A DNA stretch of 47,867 nt from Olivibacter sitiensis DSM 17696 (GCF_000427965.1 NZ_ATZA01000046.1:1-47867); one strand, 5' to 3'. Positions 18,261-27,821 are shown, numbered from the stretch's first letter. Made by a program: numbers and translations. The notes: generated by a model not told the origin, from the letters alone.

Positions 18261-18790
18261 AACCTGAAATCTTTAAAATACCTAGTAGTCAAAACAAGTG
18301 CCTCCTTGGTGTCGATAAACATGCGGTTTCCGCTGAATACCTTTGCGCCTAGGGTCTGTTTGTAATGATCGACAAGCTGTGTCTTCGCCATGAAAGAAAC
18401 AACTCCCCCATACTTTTGTTCAAACGATGTTTTGCATGCGAACGCAACTAGATTGCCTGCAACACCTTTGTACAGTTTACCCTTGCCTTTGTTGAACTTG
18501 GCATTTTCTATCAAATCCATAAAAACATGGTCGCCTTTGTCCGTCAAGCTAATCAGGCCGTGAACGATGGTTGGGTTGTTGACCGTGGTCAGCTTATAGA
18601 CATGCCTAGTCCCGTCTTTTATTTCCCTTTTCCAGTCAAAAGTCCATTCGGACTTTCTAATTTGCCTGCTATCTCCCAAACCAAGCTTGCTTATCAACGT
18701 ATCGAACACCTCGCCTGAAATGGCATTTTCAATCGAGTTGGTCAACTTGTCAACCTCAAAATCAAGCCCGATTTCTGTTCTTTCTTCCAT
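18257..18790 (-). CDS. GNAT-like conserved hypothetical protein
   Basis: From the ATG at 18790 the protein has 177 residues and begins MEERTEIGLDFEVDKL, which matches my memory of a widespread Bacteroidota family. The 18847 start would add 19 unlikely residues. The C-terminal half (NKGKGKLYKGVAGNLVAFA, then SFMAKTQLVDHY and LGA) resembles an acetyltransferase (GNAT) fold. It is the first gene of the accessory operon and is coupled by four bases to the small charged protein. A toxin-antitoxin-like module is possible; acetyl-CoA binding is unproven. Confidence 0.7.
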   Translation of the reverse strand: MEERTEIGLDFEVDKLTNSIENAISGEVFDTLISKLGLGDSRQIRKSEWTFDWKREIKDGTRHVYKLTTVNNPTIVHGLISLTDKGDHVFMDLIENAKFNKGKGKLYKGVAGNLVAFACKTSFEQKYGGVVSFMAKTQLVDHYKQTLGAKVFSGNRMFIDTKEALVLTTRYFKDFRL

Positions 18791-19098
18791 TTGCCAAATA
18801 CGCTTACAATTTACGGATTTTTGGTTTATATACATAAGGATGTCCATTTTTTTCTTAAAAGGCCAATCTATATAACGTAGCCACTTGATTCCTTGAAAAA
18901 GTGGACAAGTTCATATCCGTGTCAAGCGTAACTTTTTTGTTGTATTTGGTTGCTTTTGATGTTTTTAGAAGCTTGATTTGTCTTATGGCGAACCATACTA
19001 GCGTATTCCTTTATAAATCAGGTGTTTTAGTAGGTGTAAACTATGTAAAGACAAGCTTGAATGGTGAAAATAGCCATTTTTGAACTTCTGGGCTGATT
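18791..19098. other. Spacer upstream of the accessory operon
   Basis: About 300 bases with no convincing gene. A GTG-initiated frame of 60 codons on the plus strand (18901-19083) lacks recognisable features. The promoter of the accessory operon should lie here on the minus strand, but I see no clean TTTG/TAnnTTTG pair. Confidence 0.4.
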
Positions 19099-19147
19099 GT
19101 TTAGTTAGAGAAGCGGGCCGATGCGATATCGCCCCGTTTTTTTTGTT
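19099..19147 (+). repeat. 49-bp direct repeat, copy B (orphan terminator)
   Basis: This is the second copy of the hmuS terminator region, 48 of 49 bases identical to copy A. On the plus strand it ends in eight T residues, yet no plus-strand gene lies upstream of it inside the island, so it looks like a by-product of a duplication or insertion. Confidence 0.9.
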
Positions 19148-19240
19148 CTGAGACTCTTATGTCAATCAGTTTTTTACTTGCGGATGAAAGTTGATCAAGT
19201 TGTTTTTCTTAGTCGGATCCAGCCTATTGAATTGTCGTCT

Positions 19241-19440
19241 TCAAATGGAACTGGCTAAGATAGACTTTAGCGTAATCATGTGCCATGAGGAGGCGGATTG
19301 CACATGGGAATACTGACCATTGTACTGGATAAAATCGTAAATATTGCGATAAAGACCATCCACGTGCGGAGCTGAAATTAAATCGCCAAAGGAAATGCGG
19401 TACTGATGGGCCGCGCCTTGAGATAAAAAGAGGGCAATGC
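19241..19440 (-). other. Start-less open frame downstream of metF
   Basis: In a frame different from metF, about 66 codons stay open to a stop at 19241 (segments AAHQYRISFGDLI, DGLYRNIYDF and HVQSASSWHM). The composition looks protein-like, but no start codon lies after the metF stop. It may be the 3' remnant of a lost gene. Confidence 0.3.
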
Positions 19441-20397
19441 CTAAAGCACCGCCTCTGCTATTCTTTTGGTTGGCTCTGGATTGCCCATGGTGTAAAAATG
19501 CAATACCGGAGCGCCTATCTTTATGAGCTCTTTGCATTGATTGATCATCCATTCAATACCTACTTCCTTGACTTGTTTGTCATCGGCACAAGCTTCTACG
19601 GCTTCGCTCAATTCCAATGGGATATCCAAGTGGAAGATCTTCGGCAAGTTGATAAGCTGCTTCTTGGTGGTCAATGGCTTCAGGCCCGGTATGATGGGCA
19701 CATGAATACCATGCTCCCTGCACTTGTCCACAAAGGCCTTGTATTTGCTGACATCGAAGAACATCTGTGTGACGATGAAATCGGCTCCCATATCCACCTT
19801 CATCTTGAGGTATTTGAAATCCGTATCCAGATTGGGCGACTCGAAATGCTTTTCGGGGTATCCTGCTACGCCAACGCAAAAGTCCGTTTTATCACCCAAT
19901 ACGGTATCTTCATGCAGATAGATGCCGTTGTTTAGGTTGGTAACTTGCTGCAATAGTTCAGAGGCATAGCAATGCCCACCAGCCGTAGGGATAAAAGCGC
20001 TGTCGCTCTTACGGGCATCGCCACGCAGGACCAGCACGTTGTCTATGCCCAAAAATTGCAAATCGATGAGCGCATACTCCGTCTCTTCCTTGGTGAAACC
20101 ACCGCATATGAGGTGTGGTACGGCATCCACCTTATATTTGTTCATAATGGCGGCACAGAGGGCTACCGTTCCGGGACGTTTCCTTAAAGCCAATTTTTCC
20201 AGTAGTCCGTTGGGATGTTGCTTGTAGACATAGTCTTCCCGAAGGGAGGTAACATCTATAAATGGCGGATTGAATTCCATTAGTGGATCTATGGCGTTAT
20301 AGATGCCCTGTATACCGGTGCCTTTGATAGGTGGTAACAGTTCAAAGGAGAACAAGGTCTTTCCTTTGGCATTTGTTATATGTTCAGTGATTTTCAT
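19441..20397 (-). CDS. metF: 5,10-methylenetetrahydrofolate reductase
   Basis: From the ATG at 20397 the protein has 318 residues, normal for MetF. Signatures include FSFELLPPIKG, VDVTS-like IDVTSLR, LVLRGD and FIVTQMFFDV. It makes 5-methyl-THF, the methyl donor for MetH, whose gene lies upstream in the same direction. An upstream in-frame ATG (20460) falls inside the short tandem repeats and only encodes repeat-derived residues. Expression is probably shared with metH under the SAM riboswitch, across the inserted S23-type cassette. Confidence 0.95.
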   Translation of the reverse strand: MKITEHITNAKGKTLFSFELLPPIKGTGIQGIYNAIDPLMEFNPPFIDVTSLREDYVYKQHPNGLLEKLALRKRPGTVALCAAIMNKYKVDAVPHLICGGFTKEETEYALIDLQFLGIDNVLVLRGDARKSDSAFIPTAGGHCYASELLQQVTNLNNGIYLHEDTVLGDKTDFCVGVAGYPEKHFESPNLDTDFKYLKMKVDMGADFIVTQMFFDVSKYKAFVDKCREHGIHVPIIPGLKPLTTKKQLINLPKIFHLDIPLELSEAVEACADDKQVKEVGIEWMINQCKELIKIGAPVLHFYTMGNPEPTKRIAEAVL

Positions 20398-20400
20398 TGT

Positions 20401-20452
20401 GTTGCGAGTTGTCAGTTGCGGGTTGTGAGTTGTCAGTTGCGGGTTGTGAGTT
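20401..20452. repeat. Tandem GTTGTCAGTTGCGG-type repeat, left flank of S23-type gene
   Basis: Two 21-base units (GTTGTCAGTTGCGGGTTGTGA) plus partial units fill the gap between the S23-type gene and metF. On the opposite side of that gene the same motif occurs in reverse complement, so the gene is bracketed by inverted repeats. Confidence 0.85.
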
Positions 20453-20472
20453 CCTTGCAAGCGACTAGGTGT

Positions 20473-20862
20473 TTAATTTGTATGGTTGTTTTTAAGTTGT
20501 TGATAATATCTGATAAAGCCATTCAGTAGTTTTCTGCAATTGATAAGTTGATTTAGCAATGAATCAAAAACTTCTTTTTCAATGAAACTCAAATCGTATG
20601 ATACATATAGTTGTGTTTCGAGTTCGTATAACGATCCTCTGGCAATAAAGAAAAATTGAATACTGTCTTTTGTATGATTTCTGCCACATCCTTCTGCAAT
20701 ATTGGAAGGAATAGAAACGGCACAACGCCTCATTTGGTTTACAAGACCAAATAATTCATCTTTTGGGAAAATTGATGTAGCTAAATAGATGTCCTTTACA
20801 AGCTGTTTAGCCTGAATCCAAACCTCCAATTGCGTATATGATGTTATTTTCTTATCGTCCAT
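20473..20862 (-). CDS. Four-helix-bundle protein (S23 / 23S rRNA intervening-sequence family)
   Basis: This 129-residue protein carries the family pattern LEVWIQAKQLVKDIY, FPKDELFGLVNQMRRCAVSI and PSNIAEGCGR, then SLYELETQL. Members fold as four-helix bundles that assemble into rings. They occur inside intervening sequences of 23S rRNA, in retroelements (Avd) and as isolated genes. Their exact role is unclear. Here the gene sits between metH and metF, flanked by inverted copies of a short repeat, which suggests a mobile cassette inserted in the methionine operon. Confidence 0.92.
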   Translation of the reverse strand: MDDKKITSYTQLEVWIQAKQLVKDIYLATSIFPKDELFGLVNQMRRCAVSIPSNIAEGCGRNHTKDSIQFFFIARGSLYELETQLYVSYDLSFIEKEVFDSLLNQLINCRKLLNGFIRYYQQLKNNHTN

Positions 20863-20897
20863 TGTCTAATGATAATGTTCTTTTACAGCTCACTATT

Positions 20898-20928
20898 CTC
20901 GCAACCCATAACTCGCAACTCACAACTA
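20898..20928. repeat. CTCGCAAC/CTCACAAC repeat, right flank of S23-type gene
   Basis: CTCGCAACCCATAACTCGCAA followed by CTCACAACTA touches the metH stop codon. It is the reverse complement of the repeat motif on the other side of the S23-type gene. Confidence 0.8.
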
Positions 20929-23900
20929 ATTATATCCCAAGTTTGGCGAAAGCCACCTTTCCGTTTCCTCCACGCTCATTCCCTTGCGCTTGGCGTAGTC
21001 CTCCACTTGGTCTTTGGCTATTTTTCCCAGACCAAAGTACCGCGACTCCGGATGGGAGAAATAGAAGCCGCTTACGGCTGCAGTGGGGTACATGGCCAGG
21101 CTTTCGGTCAAATAAATTCCTGTTTCTTTTTCGGCGTCCAATATATCAAATAAGATTGTTTTCTCCGTATGGTCCGGACAGGCAGGATAGCCTGGGGCTG
21201 GACGAATACCCGCGTATTGCTCTTTGATCAGCTCCGCTGTGCTAAGTGCCTCGTCTTGGGCATATCCCCAGTATTCCCTGCGCACCAGTTCGTGCAGTTT
21301 TTCGGCAAAAGCCTCGGCCAGCCTATCGGCAATGGCTTTTATCATGATGCTATTGTAGTCATCATGATCTTTTTCGTACTGTGCGACCAGTTCATCTACA
21401 CCGATGCCCGTTGTTACGGCGAAGCCTCCCCAATAATCGGCAAGTCCCGTTTCCACCGGTGCTACAAAATCGGAAAGGGCGTAATAAGGCTGTCCTTTGG
21501 CTTTTTCAGCCTGTTGACGGAGGGTGTGGATACTTGTCAGCTCCACTTTTCTGGTATCGTCTTGGTATAAGATGATGTCGTCACCATCCGAATTGGCCGG
21601 CCAAAAGCCGATTACGCCGTTGGCTTTCAGTTTTTTGTTCTGTACCACGTCTTGGAGCATCTTCTGGGCATCGTTATACAGTTTGGTGGCTTCGGTGCCT
21701 ACGGTCTTGTCACTTAGAATACGCGGGTAACTTCCCCGCAACTCCCAAGTATGGAAAAATGGGGTCCAATCGATATAAGGTACCAGTTCATCCAAAGGAA
21801 AATCCTTAAAGGATTTTATGCCCAAAAAGGCTGGTTTCGGTGGCGTATAACCCGTCCAATCTATGGCATAATGATTGGTCCTTGCTTCGGCTATGGGGAG
21901 ATATTGCTTGTCGCTCTTTTTGTTGAGGTGGTTTTCCCGCGCCTTGGCGTAGTCTTCTTTGATCTGTGCTTTAAACGCCTGCTTTGTCTCTGGATTGAGC
22001 AAGTTGCTGGCTACCGTCACGCTGCGTGATGCATCGAGCACATGGATGATCGTCTCCGAATAATTGGGATCTATCTTTACGGCAGCGTGAATGCGCGAAG
22101 TGGTGGCACCGCCAATCATAATGGGAACCTTGAAGCCCTGCCGTTCCGCTTCCTTGGCAAAATGTACCATTTCGTCCAGCGAAGGCGTGATGAGGCCACT
22201 GAGGCCGATGATATCTACCTTTTCGGCCTTGGCCGTATCGAGGATTTTTTGTGCGGGAACCATTACACCGAGGTCTATGATTTCGAAATTGTTGCAAGCT
22301 AATACAACGCCTACGATGTTCTTGCCAATATCGTGCACATCCCCTTTCACGGTGGCCATCAATATTTTTCCGGCATTGCTTCTGGTGCTCGCATTGGGAT
22401 TGTTTAGTTTCTCTTCTTCAATAAAGGGTAGCAGGTAGGCCACCGCCTTCTTCATCACACGGGCAGACTTTACTACCTGAGGTAAGAACATCTTGCCCTC
22501 TCCAAACAGATCGCCCACGATATTCATACCGTCCATTAAGGGCCCTTCTATGACCTGCAATGGACGATCGTATTTCTGACGGGCTTCCTCCACATCATGG
22601 TCGAGGTGTTCGATGATTCCCTTGACGAGGGCATGGGATAGACGCTCTTCGACGGTACCATTGCGCCATTCCTCATTCTTGACAGCGGCCTTGCCTTTGC
22701 TCTTCACGGTTTCGGCATAGTCTACCAGGCGTTCGGTAGCATCTGGCTTTCGATTGAGCAGCACGTCTTCCACATAGGTCAGTAGCTCGGGATCTATCTG
22801 CTCATACACTTCGAGCATGCCCGCATTGACGATGCCCATGTCCATGCCCGCCTTGATGGCGTGGTAGAGAAAGGCCGAGTGCATGGCTTCGCGCACCACA
22901 TTATTTCCCCTAAAGGAGAAGGAGATATTGCTCACCCCACCGCTTACCTTGGCATAGGGCAGGTTTTCCTTGATCCAGCGTGTGGCCTTGATGAAATCGA
23001 CCGCATAGTTGTTATGCTCGTCCATACCGGTAGCCACCGTGAGTATGTTGGGGTCAAATATGATATCCTCGGCAGGAAAGCCCACTTCATGGACCAGTAT
23101 GTCGTAAGAACGCTTACAAATCTCAATCCTACGTTCGTAATTGTCGGCCTGCCCCTGTTCGTCAAAGGCCATGACGATGACGGCAGCCCCAAAACGCATG
23201 ATGGTGCGGGCATGCTCCTTGAATGCCTCTTCGCCCTCTTTGAGCGATATGGAATTGACTATGCCTTTTCCCTGTAGGCATTTTAGCCCGCATAATATAA
23301 CCGACCATTTGGAGGAGTCTATCATAAGGGGGAGCTTGGCGATGTCCGGCTCGGAGGCAATGAGGTGCAGGAACTTGGTCATTGCCGCTTCCGAATCCAA
23401 CATGCCCTCGTCCATGTTTACGTCAATGACTTGTGCACCGCCCTCCACCTGTTGCAGGGCCACGGACAGTGCTTCCTCAAAATTGCCGTTGAGGATGAGC
23501 TTGGCAAACTTGGGGGAGCCTGTGACATTTGTTCTTTCGCCTATGTTCATGAACACGCTTCCGGGGCCGTAGGTCACGGGCTCCAGTCCGCTGAGGCGTA
23601 GTAGCTTTTCCGGTGTGGGGACTTTTCTCGGTCTGCTCTTGGCCGCTTTTTCGGCAATGCATTTGATATGCTTGGGTGTGGTACCGCAACAACCGCCCAC
23701 GATATTCACAAATCCATGGTCTATGAAATCTTCTATGAAATGGGCCGTTTCATGCGGCTGCTCGTCATAGCCCCCAAACTCATTGGGTAGGCCCGCATTG
23801 GGATAGGCCGAAACATAGCATCCTGCTTTTTGGGCAAGTTCTTCGATATGTGGGCGCATCTCGTGCGCACCAAGGGCACAGTTGAGCCCTATGCTGAGCA

Positions 23901-24627
23901 GATGCGCGTGCTTTACCGAATTGAGGAAAGCCTCCACGGTCTGTCCCGATAACGTGCGGCCACTGGCATCGGTGATCGTGCCCGAGATCATGATGTCGAG
24001 ATGCGCATCGTTCGCTAATTTTCCTGCATGTTTAAGTTCGTCCTCATATTGCATGATGGCGTAGATGGCCGCTTTGGCATTGAGCGTATCGAAAATGGTC
24101 TCAATGAGCAACAGATCTGCTCCTCCGTCTACCAGTCCACGTACCTGATCGTAATAGGCATGGACCAAATCGTCAAAGGTAACGGCCCGATAGCCAGGGT
24201 CGTTTACGTCTGGTGAAAGCGATGCGGTGCGGTTTGTCGGGCCAATGGCACCAGCCACAAAACGTGGTTTTTCCGGTGTCAGTTTATTGTATTCTTCGGC
24301 CGCCGACTTGGCAATGCGCGCTCCCTCAAAATTTAGCTCGTAGCTGAGTGGTTCCATCTGGTAGTCGGCCATGGAAATGACCTGCGAGCTGAAGGTGTTG
24401 GTCTCTATGATGTCTGCTCCGGCAGACAGATAGGCCATATGGATATCCTTAATGATATCGGGACGCGTGAGGTTGAGCAAGTCGTTATTGCCTTTCACTT
24501 CACATGGATGGTTGGCAAAACGCTCGCCCCTGAAATCTTCCTCGGTCAATTGATAAGGCTGGATCATGGTACCCATAGCTCCATCAATAATCAATATACG
24601 CTTATTTAATTCTTTTCTAATATCCAT
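20926..24627 (-). CDS. metH: Cobalamin-dependent methionine synthase
   Basis: This full-length 1233-residue enzyme starts at ATG 24627; a GTG at 24648 would add seven residues. Domains in order: homocysteine-binding (1-330, zinc site with GGCCGTTP), pterin-binding (about 350-640, [15 protein letters not shown]), cap and B12-binding (about 650-890, GDVHDIGKN with the cobalt-ligand His, plus GLSGLITPS and GGATTS), and the AdoMet activation domain (about 920-1233, RGSYPRIL and [12 protein letters not shown]). It methylates homocysteine from 5-methyl-THF in the cytoplasm. A SAM-I riboswitch precedes it. Confidence 0.97.
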   Translation of the reverse strand: MDIRKELNKRILIIDGAMGTMIQPYQLTEEDFRGERFANHPCEVKGNNDLLNLTRPDIIKDIHMAYLSAGADIIETNTFSSQVISMADYQMEPLSYELNFEGARIAKSAAEEYNKLTPEKPRFVAGAIGPTNRTASLSPDVNDPGYRAVTFDDLVHAYYDQVRGLVDGGADLLLIETIFDTLNAKAAIYAIMQYEDELKHAGKLANDAHLDIMISGTITDASGRTLSGQTVEAFLNSVKHAHLLSIGLNCALGAHEMRPHIEELAQKAGCYVSAYPNAGLPNEFGGYDEQPHETAHFIEDFIDHGFVNIVGGCCGTTPKHIKCIAEKAAKSRPRKVPTPEKLLRLSGLEPVTYGPGSVFMNIGERTNVTGSPKFAKLILNGNFEEALSVALQQVEGGAQVIDVNMDEGMLDSEAAMTKFLHLIASEPDIAKLPLMIDSSKWSVILCGLKCLQGKGIVNSISLKEGEEAFKEHARTIMRFGAAVIVMAFDEQGQADNYERRIEICKRSYDILVHEVGFPAEDIIFDPNILTVATGMDEHNNYAVDFIKATRWIKENLPYAKVSGGVSNISFSFRGNNVVREAMHSAFLYHAIKAGMDMGIVNAGMLEVYEQIDPELLTYVEDVLLNRKPDATERLVDYAETVKSKGKAAVKNEEWRNGTVEERLSHALVKGIIEHLDHDVEEARQKYDRPLQVIEGPLMDGMNIVGDLFGEGKMFLPQVVKSARVMKKAVAYLLPFIEEEKLNNPNASTRSNAGKILMATVKGDVHDIGKNIVGVVLACNNFEIIDLGVMVPAQKILDTAKAEKVDIIGLSGLITPSLDEMVHFAKEAERQGFKVPIMIGGATTSRIHAAVKIDPNYSETIIHVLDASRSVTVASNLLNPETKQAFKAQIKEDYAKARENHLNKKSDKQYLPIAEARTNHYAIDWTGYTPPKPAFLGIKSFKDFPLDELVPYIDWTPFFHTWELRGSYPRILSDKTVGTEATKLYNDAQKMLQDVVQNKKLKANGVIGFWPANSDGDDIILYQDDTRKVELTSIHTLRQQAEKAKGQPYYALSDFVAPVETGLADYWGGFAVTTGIGVDELVAQYEKDHDDYNSIMIKAIADRLAEAFAEKLHELVRREYWGYAQDEALSTAELIKEQYAGIRPAPGYPACPDHTEKTILFDILDAEKETGIYLTESLAMYPTAAVSGFYFSHPESRYFGLGKIAKDQVEDYAKRKGMSVEETERWLSPNLGYN

Positions 24628-24712
24628 AGTTGGGGTGTGCTGAGACACCTTTTATATAGTTTGTACTTGAAGTGCTTGGATTGAGAAAAAGCTAGAGGTG
24701 CGGACTTCTATT

Positions 24713-24812
24713 GCTTATCTTTCCCATAAAATATGGGTAGAATGTAGCACCTTGTATAGTACAGGTTGCCAAGACATCGCCGGGTCCAGTCCCTCCGTCT
24801 TTCTCAATAAGC
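24713..24812 (-). promoter_or_regulatory. SAM-I (S-box) riboswitch controlling metH
   Basis: Read on the minus strand, GCTTAT (24812-24807) and ATAAGC (24718-24713) form the closing P1 stem. Inside are the conserved GGAGGGACTGG, the GGCAACC stretch and AAGGTGCTA, in SAM-I order. It lies about 85 bases before the metH ATG. Binding of S-adenosylmethionine should switch metH and the following genes off. The expression platform is not obvious: no strong terminator follows, so control at translation is possible. Confidence 0.9.
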
Positions 24813-25124
24813 TGGGCAAATGTCGGCAATAATTTGGTGATTAGCAAGAGTAGCGAAATTACTTCCCTTATGGAGTCGATTTATTGGAGCAATGTTTTTG
24901 TGGTATGATGAGTTTACTCAATCAATTAGGCAAGTTTACAATGCATAGACAACATATCAAGTTTCGTAATGATGATGCAAGCAAAAAAGGAAGTTGTTTG
25001 CATGATGACAAAGGAAGTAAGCTAAGGACGACGGGCTGAAGACATCCGTGAAGCTCAGCACAAAGTCGCACCTCGGAAGGCGATTTAAATAGATAACTTA
25101 ATTCTATTAAAATAATCTACTTTT
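24813..25124. other. Intergenic DNA between riboswitch and FGE-type gene
   Basis: No gene is visible. It holds an imperfect inverted repeat (ATGCAAGCAA at 24975-24984 against TTGTTTGCAT at 24994-25003), and the minus-strand promoter for the riboswitch transcript should lie near 24820-24860. Confidence 0.4.
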
Positions 25125-25154
25125 TTTGTAGAGTATTTTGCTTTGCTATATTTG
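25125..25154 (+). promoter_or_regulatory. Strong promoter of the FGE-type lipoprotein gene
   Basis: TTTG (25125-25128), 18 bases, then TATATTTG (25147-25154), a perfect -7 match. The ATG is 23 bases downstream. Confidence 0.6.
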
Positions 25155-25177
25155 CCTTGTAATTTTAGCGATCGTAA

Positions 25178-26269
25178 ATGAATACTTCAAAGATATATGG
25201 CTTGCTTTTACTTGGGTGGTGCGCGGCTTGCGGTCAAAAAGCGGAACAAGAGTCTAAGGTTCTGCAAAATCTCGATCCTCTAAAGGATTCGGTGGCATAT
25301 TGCGTATCGGACGGAGTGCCCTCTAGAACTACAGCAATTGCAAACGCTTCACAAAATGAAGGGAAGCTAGGGGAGGACAGCGTAAAAATGGTGCTGATAA
25401 AAGGAGGTGCATTTTTGATGGGGGCAGAGGAATTTGCTGATGCAAGGCCATTACACGAGATCGTGGTAAGTGATTTTTTGTTGGACGAGCACGAGGTAAG
25501 CAATGCACAATTTGCACAATTTATAGAAGCGACGGGTTATGTCACTGTGGCGGAGCGGGAGTTGAATCCTGCCGATTTTCCCGGAGTTCCTGCCGAGGCT
25601 TTGGTGCCAGGCTCTGCCGTTTTTACCCCTACAGCTCAGAAGGTAGGACTACAAAATCACCTGCAATGGTGGACCTACTTACCTGGTGCGTCATGGAAGC
25701 ATCCGGAAGGCCCCAAAAGCTCTATTCAAGGGCGAGAATGGGAACCTGTAGTACATGTTTGTTTTGAAGATGCCCAAGCCTATGCCACATGGGCGGGCAA
25801 ACGGTTGCCTACGGAGGCCGAGTGGGAATATGCGGCGAGAGCAGGCAAAAAGCAGTCGCGCTTTTATTGGGGCGATGAGCTTAAACCTAAGGGGAAGTGG
25901 GTGGCTAATGTCTATCAAGGAGACTTTCCATCAAAAAATACAAAAGAAGATGGTTTTGAACATGCCGCTCCGGTAAAATCTTTTCCCGCAAATGGATATG
26001 GCCTATATGATATGGATGGCAATGTATGGGAATGGTGCGCGGATTTTTATCGTCCGGATTATTATGAGAAAAGTCCTAGAAGTAATCCGCGAGGACCTAG
26101 CGATAGCCATGATCCTGCCGAGCCGGGCACGGTGAAGAGGGTGCAACGGGGGGGCTCTTTTCTCTGCAATGACCGATATTGTGAACGTTATAAGGCCGGA
26201 AGCAGGGGTAAAGGAGAAGTTTCCAGTGGAAGCAATAACCTAGGCTTCCGCTGTGCCAAGGATGTGTAA
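25178..26269 (+). CDS. Formylglycine-generating-enzyme (SUMF1) family lipoprotein
   Basis: This 363-residue protein has a lipoprotein signal ending in WCAACG and a full FGE-sulfatase domain (about 65-363): MVLIKGGAFLMG, EHEVSNAQFAQF, RLPTEAEWEYAARAG and DMDGNVWEWCADFY. Both active-site cysteines of true FGEs are kept (Cys330 and Cys335 in GGSFLCNDRYC), unlike many SUMF1 relatives. It may therefore convert Cys to formylglycine in sulfatases as they leave the cell. No sulfatase gene is in the window. Confidence 0.87.
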   Translation: MNTSKIYGLLLLGWCAACGQKAEQESKVLQNLDPLKDSVAYCVSDGVPSRTTAIANASQNEGKLGEDSVKMVLIKGGAFLMGAEEFADARPLHEIVVSDFLLDEHEVSNAQFAQFIEATGYVTVAERELNPADFPGVPAEALVPGSAVFTPTAQKVGLQNHLQWWTYLPGASWKHPEGPKSSIQGREWEPVVHVCFEDAQAYATWAGKRLPTEAEWEYAARAGKKQSRFYWGDELKPKGKWVANVYQGDFPSKNTKEDGFEHAAPVKSFPANGYGLYDMDGNVWEWCADFYRPDYYEKSPRSNPRGPSDSHDPAEPGTVKRVQRGGSFLCNDRYCERYKAGSRGKGEVSSGSNNLGFRCAKDV

Positions 26270-26290
26270 GAAAGCAGGCAGTGTGAGATT

Positions 26291-26866
26291 TTATGGATTC
26301 AGGCGATGCTTTACATAATCTTTCGTTGTGCAATTGATGCCGCCGACTTCTATATATTCTATGTTGGGACTCAGTTTGGAGCCACCATCTATCCGCACAA
26401 ATATGTAATCGACTTTAATAGTTGTTTCCTCTTCTGTTTTTATGGTTACGAGCGCTTCTTTGTTGGGTTCATAATGGAGGTAAAGGGGCAGTTTCTTGCA
26501 TGCCGAAAGTTTAAGCTCATAGGTATGATTATCTGTTTTTTTACTACTTATCCCATAAGCCATATTGCGTTGGAGAAAGGATAGCTCTGCCCTTTCGCCA
26601 TTGTCTTCGTATCTAATCCAGTAACCGTGCACCGGGTTTTTTTCAACCAATTCGCCATCTTTCATGTTTAGTGTATATACAATCGTATTGGTGTTTGGGT
26701 CTCTTTGCAAGTAGAATAGCTGATTTTCTTCCTTTGGTACGGGCAATTTTTTGCGATCTACAAAATTGGGATTGCCCGCATTTTTGCTCTCTTGTGCAGC
26801 GAGTGGCATAAAAGACAGGTAGTACAGGGAAAAGATACCGGCAAATGCAAATTTCTGTGTCATCAT
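26291..26866 (-). CDS. Secreted DUF4833 protein
   Basis: This 191-residue protein has a signal peptide cleaved near PLAAQ. The body contains NQLFYLQRDPNTNTIVY and PVHGYWIRYEDNGERAELS followed by QRNMAYG, typical of DUF4833 as I recall it. It is predicted periplasmic or outer-membrane-facing, with a beta-rich fold. The function is unknown. It is convergent with the FGE-type gene (21-base gap) and probably monocistronic. Confidence 0.8.
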   Translation of the reverse strand: MMTQKFAFAGIFSLYYLSFMPLAAQESKNAGNPNFVDRKKLPVPKEENQLFYLQRDPNTNTIVYTLNMKDGELVEKNPVHGYWIRYEDNGERAELSFLQRNMAYGISSKKTDNHTYELKLSACKKLPLYLHYEPNKEALVTIKTEEETTIKVDYIFVRIDGGSKLSPNIEYIEVGGINCTTKDYVKHRLNP

Positions 26867-26932
26867 AAATCATTAGGTTTTAGTATGTTGCCAAATTGAC
26901 GCCAAAACCATACCAAAATATTGCCGGCAGGT

Positions 26933-27499
26933 TTAAGATAGCCTTTTAGTTAATTGTTCTTCAACAGACCAATACACCTGTAATGGTTTGATAGTACGCC
27001 AATTGAAATCGTCTAAGCCACCGCCAAAATTGATGTAGTAATCGATATTGGACGACTTAAATTCATCTACTACGTGTGGCCGAAAGTTGATCCCGGCTAT
27101 CCACCCATCTTCCACCTCTTGAAACCATTCTTCATAGTAGCAATCGTCCGAAGAATGGAAATTGAGGACGTTTTCCCCAATGAGAATAAATTTCCGTATT
27201 CCTGCCGCAAGCATCATTTCAATGATTTCCCTTTTGAAGAACATGATGTCGTTGTTGATGGCATCGTTCCACTCCCCAATCAATTCAATGATGGCAAAGC
27301 CATGGTCATAATCAGCAAAAAGCACCTTGAGATAGAGGGTGCTGGAGCCAAAATGGTCCCACTGAGGATGCAACAAAAAGTTATATATCTGCTTGTCGAA
27401 TTCAAACTCGCTATACTCAACTCCATAAAAAGGTGAAAGCTCATCCTCCGCAGCGATATAGTCATCTCGCCAACGATAAAAAGGTTCAATTTCATGCAT
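26933..27499 (-). CDS. Conserved hypothetical protein
   Basis: This 188-residue acidic protein has no signal peptide or membrane helix. Aromatic- and Asp/Glu-rich stretches (FYRWRDDYIAAEDELSPFYG at the start) and an alternating strand-helix pattern around FAIIELIGEWNDAI and KFILIGENVLNF suggest a single alpha/beta domain. It resembles proteins annotated hypothetical in Bacteroidota. The function is not known. Confidence 0.7.
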   Translation of the reverse strand: MHEIEPFYRWRDDYIAAEDELSPFYGVEYSEFEFDKQIYNFLLHPQWDHFGSSTLYLKVLFADYDHGFAIIELIGEWNDAINNDIMFFKREIIEMMLAAGIRKFILIGENVLNFHSSDDCYYEEWFQEVEDGWIAGINFRPHVVDEFKSSNIDYYINFGGGLDDFNWRTIKPLQVYWSVEEQLTKRLS

Positions 27500-27788
27500 A
27501 ACAAGATGACTTATTTATTAAACAATTTCAGCCTTAAAGCGTATATAAACAAACGGCAGACGGATTCATATGCCAAGCAATTATTGTTTCCACTTTTATT
27601 ACAAACTTAGATAAATTGACATTTATTTGCAATACATAGTTTAGCTTAAAGACCATTCATCACAAGCTTTTTTAGCGCGCGGGAAATACGAACTTGGTGT
27701 CTGCACACTTTTGCCTGTATAACGGCTATACCGATGTTTGCCTAGACGGTTAGATTGCCCAATTTCTGTTAATTTTGTTGCAAAATGG
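27500..27788. other. Intergenic DNA without a visible gene
   Basis: A/T-rich gap between divergent genes. I see no ORF above 40 codons with a start, and no strong hairpin. Confidence 0.4.
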
Positions 27789-27821
27789 TTTGAGATAATG
27801 GTAACCGAATAGCTACCTTAG
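27789..27821 (+). promoter_or_regulatory. Promoter of the carboxy-terminal protease gene
   Basis: TTTG (27789-27792) and TACCTTAG (27814-27821; one mismatch to TAnnTTTG) are 21 bases apart. The ATG follows 13 bases later. Confidence 0.45.

Noticed and set aside
18901-19083. GTG-started 60-codon plus-strand ORF
   Set aside because: No recognisable feature, weak start, no neighbouring partner; could be real but is not supported.
20401-20452. Possible CRISPR or attI-like site
   Set aside because: Short tandem repeat without spacers; better explained as flank of the S23-type cassette.
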